NCBI RefSeq assembly: GCF_027563465.1
Contig: NZ_JAPFQA010000028.1
Span: 1 to 44,147, forward strand
From: Mesorhizobium qingshengii
Lineage (GTDB): Bacteria > Pseudomonadota > Alphaproteobacteria > Rhizobiales > Rhizobiaceae
DNA length: 44,147 nt
Direction: 5' to 3'
Positions 15,995 through 24,593 of this stretch are shown one piece after another. The position numbers were made by a program, and so were the translations under genes. The first letter of the stretch is position 1; each line of letters begins with the position of its first letter. Below the pieces are notes generated by a model. It did not search any database. It was not told where the DNA came from and was given only the letters and a program-made list of their open reading frames with translations.

Positions 15995-17074
15995 ATGTTA
16001 GGATTGCTGAAAACCGCCGGACTGGGAATGTTCGTTGCGTCCGCGCTCGTTGCGACGTCCCTGGCACATGCGGAAGATGTCAAGCTGATGGACGGCGTGA
16101 CGCCACGCCCCGACGACACGCGCATGACCGCGGCCGGCGCATTCAAGAAGGATCCGCCCTGGGTCATTGGAATGAGCGACTTCGGCGTGAATGCGAACAC
16201 CTGGACAGTCCAGGTGGCGCATGAGGCCGACAACGCCGCCGCGAAGGACAAACGCATTTCGAAATTCATCCTGCTTGATGCGGGCTTTGACCAGAAGAAG
16301 CAGGTGGCCGACATCGAGGATCTGATCGCGCAGCATGTCGACGCGATCATCGTGCAGCCGGTTACCAGCACGTCGGCGAATGCCAGCATCGCCAAGGCCG
16401 TCGCCGCCGGCATTCCGGTCATTCTGCATACCGGCCGCATCGATTCCGACGCCTACACCACCGAAATTCAAGGCGGAGCCGAGCACTTCGGCAAGGTCAT
16501 GGGCGACTGGCTGATGAAAACCGTTGGCGACAACGGCAAGATCTGGGTTCTGCGTGGCCTTGCCGGTCACCCGGAAGACACCAACCGCTACAATGGCCTG
16601 CTAGAAGCGCTGAAGGGCACGCATGTGCAGATCATCGCCGAGGAGCATGGCGACTGGCAGTACGACAAGGCCAAGAAGCTGTGCGAGACGCTCTACCTGA
16701 ACAACCCGCAGGTCGACGGCATCTGGTCGTCCGGCGCCGACATGACGCGTGCCTGCGTCGATGTCTTCAAGCAGTTCGGCACTCCCGTTCCGCCGATTTC
16801 GGGCGAGGGCAACAACGGCTATTTCGGCCAGTGGCTCACGGATGGATTCAAGTCGATCTCTCCGGAATACAGCCCTGCCCAGGGAGCCGCCGGCGTGCGC
16901 GCCGCCGTCGCCCTGCTCGAGGGTCAACAGCTCTACAAGCGCTATGTCTACAATCCCGACGGCTGGGATCGTGACAAGGCGGCAAAATACTATCGCGACG
17001 ACCTAACGGCAAACGTCTGGTGGCCGAGCGAACTGCCCGAGGACAAGCTCAAGGAGTATTACGGCAAGAAGTGA
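15995..17074 (+). CDS. Sugar ABC transporter substrate-binding protein
   Basis: I take the ATG at 15995, preceded by a strong AAGGAGGAG; upstream in-frame sequence is non-coding leader. The 359-residue precursor has a signal peptide ending in HAHAED-like LAHAED (about residue 26). It has a Peripla_BP_4 / ribose-binding fold: MSDFGVNANTWTVQV, DIEDLIAQHVDAIIVQPVTS and AAGIPVILHTGRID. It should capture a carbohydrate in the periplasm for the permeases that follow. First gene of the rightward operon. The ligand is not identifiable from the sequence. Confidence 0.92.
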   Translation: MLGLLKTAGLGMFVASALVATSLAHAEDVKLMDGVTPRPDDTRMTAAGAFKKDPPWVIGMSDFGVNANTWTVQVAHEADNAAAKDKRISKFILLDAGFDQKKQVADIEDLIAQHVDAIIVQPVTSTSANASIAKAVAAGIPVILHTGRIDSDAYTTEIQGGAEHFGKVMGDWLMKTVGDNGKIWVLRGLAGHPEDTNRYNGLLEALKGTHVQIIAEEHGDWQYDKAKKLCETLYLNNPQVDGIWSSGADMTRACVDVFKQFGTPVPPISGEGNNGYFGQWLTDGFKSISPEYSPAQGAAGVRAAVALLEGQQLYKRYVYNPDGWDRDKAAKYYRDDLTANVWWPSELPEDKLKEYYGKK

Positions 17075-17161
17075 CGGCGAAAGCCGTGACTGGCGGGGGC
17101 GTGGACAAGCATTCCCCCGCGGGCCGCTCCATCTGCCGCAGCAGGTTCGTTCGAGGGTTCC

Positions 17162-18673
17162 GTGACCAATCTTATCGAGATGTCGCATATTTCGAAGACA
17201 TTCGGAGGCAGCAAGGCGCTGCACTCCGTTTCCCTCGCTCTCAAGGCGGGCAGCGTTCATGCCTTGATGGGGGAGAACGGCGCCGGCAAGTCGACGCTGA
17301 TGAAGATCCTCGCGGGCGTGCATCAGCCCGATACCGGAGAGATTTTCATGAACGGGCAAAAGCTCGACCTGAAATCGCCCCGCGACGCGCTGGACGCTGG
17401 CATCTCGACCGTTTTCCAGGAGCACTCGCTGCTGCCCAACCTGTCGATCGCCGAGAATATGTTTCTCGGCCGGGAACCGACGACCCGGTTTGGCTCGATC
17501 GATTATCGCGCGATGAACGACGAGACCGCCAGGGCGCTTGGCGAGCTTGGCCTCGCGCTCGAACCGTCACAGCTTGTTTCCAACCTGACCATCGCCGAGC
17601 GGCAATTCGTCGAGATCGCGCATTGCATCCAGGCCGATGCCAGCGTGCTCATCCTCGACGAGCCGACGGCGGCGCTCAACGCGGCCGATGTCGATGTGCT
17701 CAACCGCAACATCCGCCGGCTGCGCGATAAGGGAAAGGCCATCGTCTACATCTCGCATCGCATGGAGGAGATCTTCGAGCTCTGCGACACGGTGACGGTG
17801 CTGAAGGACGGCGCACTGGTCGGCACAAGAATGGTGTCCGAGATCGCCACCGACGAACTAATCGCCATGATGGTCGGACGCGAGCTCCAGGACCTTTTTC
17901 CCGATCGCACGGATGACAAGGGCGACGAGATCCTGCGCGTCGAGAACCTCAGGATCACCGAGACATCGCAGCCGCTGTCGCTGACATTGCACAAGGGTGA
18001 GATCGTCGCCCTGGCCGGACTGGAGGGGCAGGGCCAGCAGCGCTTCCTGAGATCGCTGATCGGCCGCTATCATCCCTTCGCCGGGACGATTTCCATCAAC
18101 GGCAAAGCGCTGAAAATGCCGCTATCGACATCCTCTGGCGTTCGGCATCTGCAGCGGCTGCGCGTTGGCTTCGTTCCCGAGGATCGTAAGGAAGAGGGGC
18201 TCTTTCTCACGCTCCCGATCGCCCACAACATCGCTATCGGACTGCATTCGAGACAATCGGAACTTGCCTTGGCGCGACCGTATCGAAGCGTCATTGCCCG
18301 CATGATGGAGGTCATGAACGTCAAGGCGTCGGGCCCGTCTGTCCCGGTCGGCTCCCTGTCCGGCGGCAACCAGCAGAAGGTTCTGCTAGGCCGTTACCTG
18401 GCCGCCGATCTGGATCTTCTCCTGGTGGAGGAGCCGACCCGCGGTGTCGACATCGGCGCCAAGTCCGAGATCTACCATCTGCTGCACGACTTCACGCGCA
18501 GGGGTGGCGCCGTGCTAGTGCTGTCGCGCGAGACGATCGAATTGATCGGGCTCTGCGACCGCATCTACGTCGTGCACGACAACACCATCGTTGCCGAAAT
18601 GCCGGCAGAGCAGGCGACGGAACACAAAATCCTCGACGCGGCCCTGGCGGGCGGCACCGCGCGCCAGCATTAG
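17162..18673 (+). CDS. Sugar ABC transporter ATP-binding protein (tandem ABC domains)
   Basis: The 503-residue protein starts at a GTG (17162) and contains two fused ABC domains, as in RbsA/XylG. Domain 1 has Walker A GENGAGKST (about 38-46), a degenerate signature (NLTIAERQFVEIAH) and Walker B VLILDEPTA. Domain 2 has an altered Walker A (LAGLEGQGQQ) but a canonical LSGGNQQK signature and LLLVEEPTRGVD. This asymmetry is normal for the family. It energises the two permeases encoded next. Gap to the binding-protein gene is 87 bases. Confidence 0.95.
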   Translation: MTNLIEMSHISKTFGGSKALHSVSLALKAGSVHALMGENGAGKSTLMKILAGVHQPDTGEIFMNGQKLDLKSPRDALDAGISTVFQEHSLLPNLSIAENMFLGREPTTRFGSIDYRAMNDETARALGELGLALEPSQLVSNLTIAERQFVEIAHCIQADASVLILDEPTAALNAADVDVLNRNIRRLRDKGKAIVYISHRMEEIFELCDTVTVLKDGALVGTRMVSEIATDELIAMMVGRELQDLFPDRTDDKGDEILRVENLRITETSQPLSLTLHKGEIVALAGLEGQGQQRFLRSLIGRYHPFAGTISINGKALKMPLSTSSGVRHLQRLRVGFVPEDRKEEGLFLTLPIAHNIAIGLHSRQSELALARPYRSVIARMMEVMNVKASGPSVPVGSLSGGNQQKVLLGRYLAADLDLLLVEEPTRGVDIGAKSEIYHLLHDFTRRGGAVLVLSRETIELIGLCDRIYVVHDNTIVAEMPAEQATEHKILDAALAGGTARQH

Positions 18674-18681
18674 AGGCCTCC

Positions 18682-19644
18682 ATGCACCGTTCGTTGTTCA
18701 ACATCCTGAGCGGCCGCAACACGCGGCAAGGCCTGTGGGGCCTGCCGTTGCTGGTTGCCTTGCTCATTTCGCTGTGGCTGACTGTGCAGACCACACAGTT
18801 CGCGACGGCTGAAAACCTTTTCAACCTGGTTGCCCAGGCAATGCCTCTGATCATCGTGGCGATCGGACAGCTCATCGTCGTGCTCATCGGCGGGCTTGAT
18901 CTGTCCGTCGGCTCGGTCATCAGCCTTACGACGGCGATGCTGGCGCTGGACCAGCCTGCGATCGTGCTGATCCCCGCGGTCTTCGTGCTGGCGGCACTCA
19001 TTGGGCTGATCAATGGCCTGGCGATCACCCGCTTCAACGTACATCCGATCATCACGACGTTGTCGACGCAGTACATCGTGCTCGGCATCACGCGCATCTT
19101 GCGGCCGGTTTCAGGTGGCACCGTGCCGGAGATTGTCATCAATTCGGTTTCCGGCAGTCTCCTCGGCGTTCCCTATCCGGTTTTCTGGGGCATCACCGTG
19201 ATCCTGGTGGCGTGGAAGCTGCTGTACGGCTCGAGATACGGGCTGTATCTGTTTGCGATCGGTGGCGGGATCGCTTCCGGCGCCGAAAGCGCGGCACGTA
19301 ATTTCGGCGTCTCCGATCGCCGCGACATCGTTCTGGCTTACGTGGTCTGCTCATGTTTCGCAGCCGTTGCCGGGGTCTTCCTGGCCGGGCGCATTGTGTC
19401 GGGCGACCCGAATGTCGGACTTCTCTTCGAACTCGACGCCATCACTGCCGTGGCGCTCGGAGGCACCCAACTGTCCGGCGGCATAGGCAGCCTGCATGGC
19501 ACGGTGATCGGCGCTCTTGTCATGGCATTGCTGGCCAACGGCATGAACCTCGCCAACGTCTCGCCCTTCATCCAGACCGCGATCAAGGGCGGCATCCTGC
19601 TGGCAGTGGTCGGGCTGCAATCCCGCAAGAAGATGGGACTCTGA
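18682..19644 (+). CDS. Sugar ABC transporter permease (first)
   Basis: The 320-residue protein is very hydrophobic with about 8-10 membrane segments. It has the RbsC-type phrases GQLIVVLIGGLDLSVGS and DAITAVALGGTQLSGGIGS of BPD_transp_2 permeases. It begins 8 bases after the ATPase stop and ends 3 bases before the second permease, so the four genes are one operon. With the second permease it would form a heterodimeric inner-membrane channel. Confidence 0.94.
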   Translation: MHRSLFNILSGRNTRQGLWGLPLLVALLISLWLTVQTTQFATAENLFNLVAQAMPLIIVAIGQLIVVLIGGLDLSVGSVISLTTAMLALDQPAIVLIPAVFVLAALIGLINGLAITRFNVHPIITTLSTQYIVLGITRILRPVSGGTVPEIVINSVSGSLLGVPYPVFWGITVILVAWKLLYGSRYGLYLFAIGGGIASGAESAARNFGVSDRRDIVLAYVVCSCFAAVAGVFLAGRIVSGDPNVGLLFELDAITAVALGGTQLSGGIGSLHGTVIGALVMALLANGMNLANVSPFIQTAIKGGILLAVVGLQSRKKMGL

Positions 19645-19647
19645 ACG

Positions 19648-20601
19648 ATGGCTGCCGTTCTCGCAAATCGGATCGCCCGGCGTCTGCGTCACATACCGCC
19701 ATCCTATTTTGTTTTCATCGTGCTCCTTGCCACGCTGTGGATCGCGCGACCAAACATGCTCAACCTCAACATCATGGGCATCTTCATCAGACAGATCGTG
19801 CCGCTTGGCATCCTCGTACTGGGGCAGCTGGTGGTGATGCGGGTCAAGTCCATCGACCTGTCCGGCGGCGGCATTATCCTGTTGATCAATTATTTCATCT
19901 CGTCGGGCAGCTTCCCCGGCGCGGGGTTGCCGTTCTTCATCATGCTGGCGCTCGCCACCGGGCTGGTCATCGGCCTGTTCAACGGCTTGATGATCGGCAA
20001 CCGGCGGGTGTCGGCCGTCATTGTCACGCTGGCCGTCAGCATCATCCTGGTCGGGCTGGTCCAGTTCCTGTCGAGCGGCAACCCGCCCGGGGACGTGCCG
20101 AGACTGTTCAACGACCTCTACAACACGAAATTCCTGTCGGTTCCGACACCTGTGCTGTTCTGGATTCTGCTGACCGCCGCGGTGTCGCTGCTTCTGTCGC
20201 GGACCGTGTTTGGCCGTTACATCGCTTCGGTCGGGGAGAATGCCGAAGCTGCTCATTTTTCCGGCGTACCGGTTCAGCGCACCGTTGTTCTGGCGCACAC
20301 GCTCGCCGGCCTGATCGCGGCGATCGCGGCGCTGGTGCAGACCGGTTCGATCGCTGTCGGCAGTGTCCGCGTGGGTCTCGATCTGCCGATCCTGGCCGTC
20401 GCGGCGACCATCCTTGGCGGCGTCGTCTTCGGTCGCGGTGACGGTGGCGTCTGGGGGCCCTTCTTCGGTGCGCTGTGCTTCGCGCTGTTGTTCGTGGTGA
20501 TGACGGTGCTCGGCGTCGATGAACCTGGGAAACTCATCGCCCAGGGCGTCATCATCCTTGGTGCGGCGATCTTCTACGGAGTGCGAGTGCGGACCCCCTG
20601 A
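19648..20601 (+). CDS. Sugar ABC transporter permease (second)
   Basis: The 317-residue BPD_transp_2 permease starts 3 bases after the first one. It has the family phrases GQLVVMRVKSIDLSGGG and LAVAATILGGVVFGRGDGGV. Compared with the first permease, the usual GGLDLS motif reads VKSIDLS, so the pair is probably a functional heterodimer. The SGNH gene follows after 95 bases. Confidence 0.94.
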   Translation: MAAVLANRIARRLRHIPPSYFVFIVLLATLWIARPNMLNLNIMGIFIRQIVPLGILVLGQLVVMRVKSIDLSGGGIILLINYFISSGSFPGAGLPFFIMLALATGLVIGLFNGLMIGNRRVSAVIVTLAVSIILVGLVQFLSSGNPPGDVPRLFNDLYNTKFLSVPTPVLFWILLTAAVSLLLSRTVFGRYIASVGENAEAAHFSGVPVQRTVVLAHTLAGLIAAIAALVQTGSIAVGSVRVGLDLPILAVAATILGGVVFGRGDGGVWGPFFGALCFALLFVVMTVLGVDEPGKLIAQGVIILGAAIFYGVRVRTP

Positions 20602-20696
20602 CTTCAAGAAATAGCGAAAGCCAGGCCCGCATCGGCATTGGCCGGATCGATGAGACCGATGCGTTCAGACAATTGCAACGAGATGGAGAAACATGG

Positions 20697-21380
20697 ATGT
20701 CACCGCCAAGAAACATCATGTGCTACGGCGACTCGCTGACCTGGGGCTGGATTCCGGTCAAGGAGGGATCGCCGACCCACCGATACCCCTATGGCCAACG
20801 CTGGACGGGCGTCATGGCGGCGGCGCTCGGAGCGGGCCATCACATCATCGAAGAAGGCTTGAGCGCCCGCACGACCTGTCTCGACGACCCGAATGATCCG
20901 CGCCTGAACGGCGCGACCTATCTGCCGTCGGCCATCGCCAGCCATTTGCCGCTGGATCTCGTCATTGTGATGCTCGGCACCAATGACACCAAATCCTATT
21001 TTCGCCGGACGCCTCACGAGATCGCCAATGGAATGGCGAAGCTGGTTGGGCAGATCCTGACCAGCGCCGGTGGAATCGGCACCCCTTATCCGGCCCCAAA
21101 GGCGCTGGTCATTGCGCCGCCGCCGTTGACCCCGATGCCCGATCCATGGTTCGAGGGCATGTTTGGCGGCGGTCACGAGAAGTCGCGGGATCTGGCCAGG
21201 CAGTACAAGGCGATGGCGGATTTCATGAAGATCGATTTCCTGAATGCCGGCGATTTCATCACCACGGACGGTGTCGATGGCATCCATTTCACCGCCGCGA
21301 ACAACGCCGATCTGGGGCGCGCGGTCGCCGACAAGGTCAAAACGATCCTTGCGCCGGGCACGGTCAGCACGGCCGTTTGA
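20697..21380 (+). CDS. SGNH/GDSL-family hydrolase (copy 2)
   Basis: The 227-residue protein starts at ATG 20697, 8 bases after GGAG; an ATG four bases earlier is in another frame. Block I is NIMCYGDSLTWGW, block III LGTNDTKSY, and the C-terminal DGIHF carries Asp and His of the triad. It shares YGDS, IIEEGLS-RTT, LDLVI-MLGTND and IAPPP with copy 1, so the two are paralogues. No signal peptide is visible. It closes the rightward operon. Together the copies suggest that the imported sugar carries ester groups removed in the cytoplasm (inference). Confidence 0.9.
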   Translation: MSPPRNIMCYGDSLTWGWIPVKEGSPTHRYPYGQRWTGVMAAALGAGHHIIEEGLSARTTCLDDPNDPRLNGATYLPSAIASHLPLDLVIVMLGTNDTKSYFRRTPHEIANGMAKLVGQILTSAGGIGTPYPAPKALVIAPPPLTPMPDPWFEGMFGGGHEKSRDLARQYKAMADFMKIDFLNAGDFITTDGVDGIHFTAANNADLGRAVADKVKTILAPGTVSTAV

Positions 21381-21426
21381 AGCCGCCACTCCCGTCGGCC
21401 TGCGGCACACAGCCCGACGGTGCAGG

Positions 21427-21487
21427 TGTATCGCATGCCTCCTGTGATACACACCACGGGACCGAACCATGAGTTGGGTCCCGTGGT
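21427..21487 (+). terminator. Tandem hairpins after the sugar operon
   Basis: Two inverted repeats are adjacent: GTGTATC (21427-21433) with GATACAC (21446-21452), then a perfect 11-bp stem ACCACGGGACC (21453-21463) with GGTCCCGTGGT (21477-21487). TCTATT follows. The second hairpin is strong but its U-run is poor, so it may terminate weakly or protect the mRNA end. Confidence 0.55.
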
Positions 21488-21841
21488 TCTATTAAGGGCG
21501 TTCCGGATACAGATCCGCTTGCTCGGATGGCCTTATGGCCTTCGGCCCTGGGGTGCTTCCGGGCAGACTGACCACCAAAGTCCACGGGCTTGCCGATACG
21601 TTCGGTCGTCCAGGTTCCTGCTCGCCGCCGGGCAGAGCCATGACATCTTGGCCGCGCCCCCGGGGCCCTGTTTGCCGATCGGCCTACGATGTCAGCGCCC
21701 TGCGAAACCTCCCCGGCAAGATCGGGGCACAGCCGGTCATTCCCCAGACCCGCTCCCGATCAGTGCCGATCCCGCGCGCTTCGCAACGCGAAAACCGCGG
21801 GACGCGCCGCGCCGCTCCGCCGCGCACCCATTGTTGGCACG
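21488..21841. other. Intergenic region without recognised genes
   Basis: About 350 bases between convergent units. Short overlapping frames show no domain, and I see no repeat of note. Confidence 0.4.
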
Positions 21842-22663
21842 CTAACACAAGCTCTCACACGGGATACCGTCCTTATCGCGGTCGAGCTTGCCGCCCCATG
21901 GGCAGTTCACGAGATACCAATTCGCCTCGTCGCACGCGCTGATCTGGGAACAGGTTCGCCGCGGCTGGCACGAATAGGTCTGCGCCACCTGCCGGCCGAC
22001 GAGGCCGAGACGCTGACGCGACGGGGTGCCATCCACTTGCCCCGCGCGCCAATCCCACGGGGCCTGAGAGGTCCCGGCCCACAGACCGACCTTCGCCGCT
22101 TCCGCCTTCGATTGCTGCGCTGCATAGGCGCCATGGCTGTAGCGGGGCCAGTCCAGAGCCTGGCCATGCTCGACCATCCAAACGGCAACGCTGGCGCCAT
22201 CCGCGCGCCGGCAGTCACCGACAAAGCGGCCGTAGCGATCCCAGCTGACGAACTCGCAGTGGAGCGGCCTCGACGCGGCCAGGAAGGCGTCGAGGACAGC
22301 CGCGGCCTTCGCGCCGCATTGGTAGCGAACGCCGTTGGCGTGTTCGCATTGCTGGGCGGACTCGGGAGCGTCGATGCCGTTGAAGCGGATGCGCTGTCCG
22401 CGGACCTCGATCGTGTCGCCGTCGATGACTGAGGCGACGCCGACGATCGGCTCGGGCGTGCGTCCCACCCAGGGGGATGCATTCAGGTCGGTGGCGCTTT
22501 CGCTATGCTGCACGACGACTTGCGTCACGTACGCGGCCATCGCCGCCACCGCCATGAACACGAGCCGCTTTGGAATGGCTCCCGGCAGAAGTGCACGCTG
22601 CCGCTGTACGCCTCTCCGTTTGCGCTTGTCGTCAGACCAATTGTCTTGTGGGTATTTGTCCAC
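21842..22663 (-). CDS. Thermonuclease-family protein with Excalibur-like C-terminus
   Basis: With a GTG start at 22663 (preceded by a purine-rich GAAGTGAGG) the protein has 273 residues. A basic N-terminal stretch precedes one membrane segment (about 33-52). The staphylococcal-nuclease domain follows: VIDGDTIEVRGQRIRFNGIDAPES, then WDRYGRFVG, with the acidic and arginine residues of the active site present. The last 40 residues form a Cys-rich Excalibur-type motif ending DRDKDGIPCESLC, usually Ca2+-binding. It is probably membrane-anchored and faces the periplasm. The frame is open upstream to 22789 without recognisable content. Confidence 0.87.
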   Translation of the reverse strand: MDKYPQDNWSDDKRKRRGVQRQRALLPGAIPKRLVFMAVAAMAAYVTQVVVQHSESATDLNASPWVGRTPEPIVGVASVIDGDTIEVRGQRIRFNGIDAPESAQQCEHANGVRYQCGAKAAAVLDAFLAASRPLHCEFVSWDRYGRFVGDCRRADGASVAVWMVEHGQALDWPRYSHGAYAAQQSKAEAAKVGLWAGTSQAPWDWRAGQVDGTPSRQRLGLVGRQVAQTYSCQPRRTCSQISACDEANWYLVNCPWGGKLDRDKDGIPCESLC

Positions 22664-22865
22664 GCCCCTCACTTCCCGAGGGCAGTATGCCACTGGCTCC
22701 GCTCGGCGTCCATAAGCGCTGGCTATGCCAACTGATTGCGGGTCCGCCAGTCGGTTGCAAGCTACCGCTTTTGACTGAGACGGTACCATCTTATATCTGC
22801 GTTGTTTCTAATATAAAAATGATGTTATGTCATGCGTTTGGGAGTGCGCAAGGGAGGCGATCCCA

Positions 22866-23096
22866 ATGAGAATGGCTATATTTTGTGCGGCTATCGTCTT
22901 TGCCGCGACTGGTGTCGCTATTGCCAAGGAAAAGAAGGTGGCGATCAGTGACGCTGCTGCCCTATGCTCCTCCAAACATTCGGCGAAGAAGCCCGTTCCA
23001 GAGCTGGACTGCAGTTTGACCGGAACTGCCACACCGCCGGCAAAGCCACGTCTCGGATACAACGACTCCGATCCGTGGCTCGTACTTGGCTTTTGA
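22866..23096 (+). CDS. Small exported protein of unknown function
   Basis: The 76-residue product starts at ATG 22866, 6 bases after GGGAGGCG. Residues 1-20 form a signal peptide (MRMAIFCAAIVFAATGVAIA), leaving a mature protein of about 56 residues with two cysteines (CSSK and DCSL) that could form a disulfide. I recognise no family. It is divergent from the nuclease gene. The signal sequence and good ribosome-binding site support a real gene. Confidence 0.6.
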   Translation: MRMAIFCAAIVFAATGVAIAKEKKVAISDAAALCSSKHSAKKPVPELDCSLTGTATPPAKPRLGYNDSDPWLVLGF

Positions 23097-23272
23097 CTTT
23101 CCTGCGCCAGAGCAAAGCCAATCGCGACACGCGTCCGGCGGAATAATGGTTCAGCACAGCGACGACGGATTTGTCGGCCTTACGATGCCAATGAGGGCCA
23201 TCGCCAGCTTTCTATGAATCGGTCCATGCCCCGGCTGCTCGCGTGGCGCGACCTTCGCACGCCGGTCGGCCT

Positions 23273-24580
23273 TTACAGGCGTGGCGCCTGCGCGGAAGAC
23301 TCCTTGCCAGTCGAAAGCGCGGCCGCAATCAAGCCGCTCAACAAGAGAGTGCCACCCGCAAGCACTGTTTCGTCAAAGTCGAAATGAGGCGTGTGATGGC
23401 CGTCCGCAATATCAGCGCCTAGAACGAAGATACCGGCTATCCCGCCTCGGTCGGCAACAGCTGAAGCGAGAAGAGTTGCGTCCTCGCTCGCTCCGAAGGA
23501 GTGGGCGTCCACGACGTTGGGAAAGGCGCCAAGTTTGCTGTTTGCCGATTTGGCCCAGTCGACGATTCCCGATGGGTTGCGCCAATCCGATGCTTCGCCG
23601 CGAGGCTCGATACCCGTCGTGACTTCGTAAGCGGCGGCGCTCGCCTCGATCATTCGACGGCATCGTTTGTCGAGCAATTGTAGCGCCGGCATCGCGGCGG
23701 CGCGGATCTCAAACTCCAGAACCGCCTCGTCCGCCACGACGTTCAGGGTCTTGCCGGCGTGCAATGTTCCTACATTGACCCTGACGCCGGGTTCGCCCGA
23801 CTGGGCGAGGCTGTGCAGACCAAGCGCGGCCTGACACGCAGCGAGCAGTGCGTTCCGCCCTTGCTCCGGCGATTTCCCGGCATGTGCGGCCAATCCAGAA
23901 AACATGACCGTGAACTTGCGCGTCGCCAGGAACCCACCGACGTCGAGCGCAAGGCTGCCCGACGGAACTCCCAGGCCAATGTGGATGGCGACAAACAGAT
24001 CGACATCGGCCATCCAGCCGGCTTCGACCACGGCGCGTGCGCCGCGTCCACCTTCCTCTGCGGGCTGGAAGAGAATGAGGAGCTTCCCCGCTGCGTGCCC
24101 GAGAAGGGGCTGGAGGATTCGAGCCACGCCAAGTCCTATCGCGATATGGCCGTCATGGCCGCATGCATGCATCACCGAGGGCGTGGTGGATGCAAAACCT
24201 TTCGACGCCGGCCGATGACCGGAATCCGCCTCGTTGATGGGCAGCGCATCGATGTCGACGCGCAGGCATACCGTCGGGCCGGCGCGTCCGCCGTCGAAGA
24301 CGGCCATGCAGCCGGTGTCGCCTTCGCCTGGGATCGGATGGCTACTCATGCCCAATCTGGATGCGCCGCGCAGCATGTCGCCACCCGTGACGACCTTGTA
24401 TCCGAGCGCCTTGAGTTCCGAGCAGATGCGTCGAGTGGTTTCGATCTCACGCCAGCCCAATTCGGGATGAGCGTGAAATTCACGGCGCACGCGCACCAGC
24501 CAAGGAGAGATGGCACGCACGTCGCGTTGCAGGCGATCGGCCAACGCGGGACCTGGCTGTGCGAGAACATCCTCGCTCAT
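23273..24580 (-). CDS. M20-family amidohydrolase, AbgA-like
   Basis: From the ATG at 24580 the protein has 435 residues. Metal-binding phrases are HACGHDGHIAIG, QPAEEGGRGAR and a terminal GHHTPHFDFDE. These and HAGKSPEQGRNALLAA closely resemble AbgA, which cleaves p-aminobenzoyl-glutamate; the wider M20D group also cleaves N-acyl and indole-acetyl amino acids. It is the last gene of the GntR operon, 13 bases after the aldehyde dehydrogenase stop. The likely job is hydrolysis of an amide bond in, or derived from, the imported substrate. The exact substrate is unknown. Confidence 0.9.
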   Translation of the reverse strand: MSEDVLAQPGPALADRLQRDVRAISPWLVRVRREFHAHPELGWREIETTRRICSELKALGYKVVTGGDMLRGASRLGMSSHPIPGEGDTGCMAVFDGGRAGPTVCLRVDIDALPINEADSGHRPASKGFASTTPSVMHACGHDGHIAIGLGVARILQPLLGHAAGKLLILFQPAEEGGRGARAVVEAGWMADVDLFVAIHIGLGVPSGSLALDVGGFLATRKFTVMFSGLAAHAGKSPEQGRNALLAACQAALGLHSLAQSGEPGVRVNVGTLHAGKTLNVVADEAVLEFEIRAAAMPALQLLDKRCRRMIEASAAAYEVTTGIEPRGEASDWRNPSGIVDWAKSANSKLGAFPNVVDAHSFGASEDATLLASAVADRGGIAGIFVLGADIADGHHTPHFDFDETVLAGGTLLLSGLIAAALSTGKESSAQAPRL

Positions 24581-24593
24581 TGCTGGCTGTCCT

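Noticed and set aside
19351..20607. 418-codon minus-strand open frame opposite the two permeases
   Set aside because: Same type of hydrophilic antisense shadow; the permeases have family motifs.
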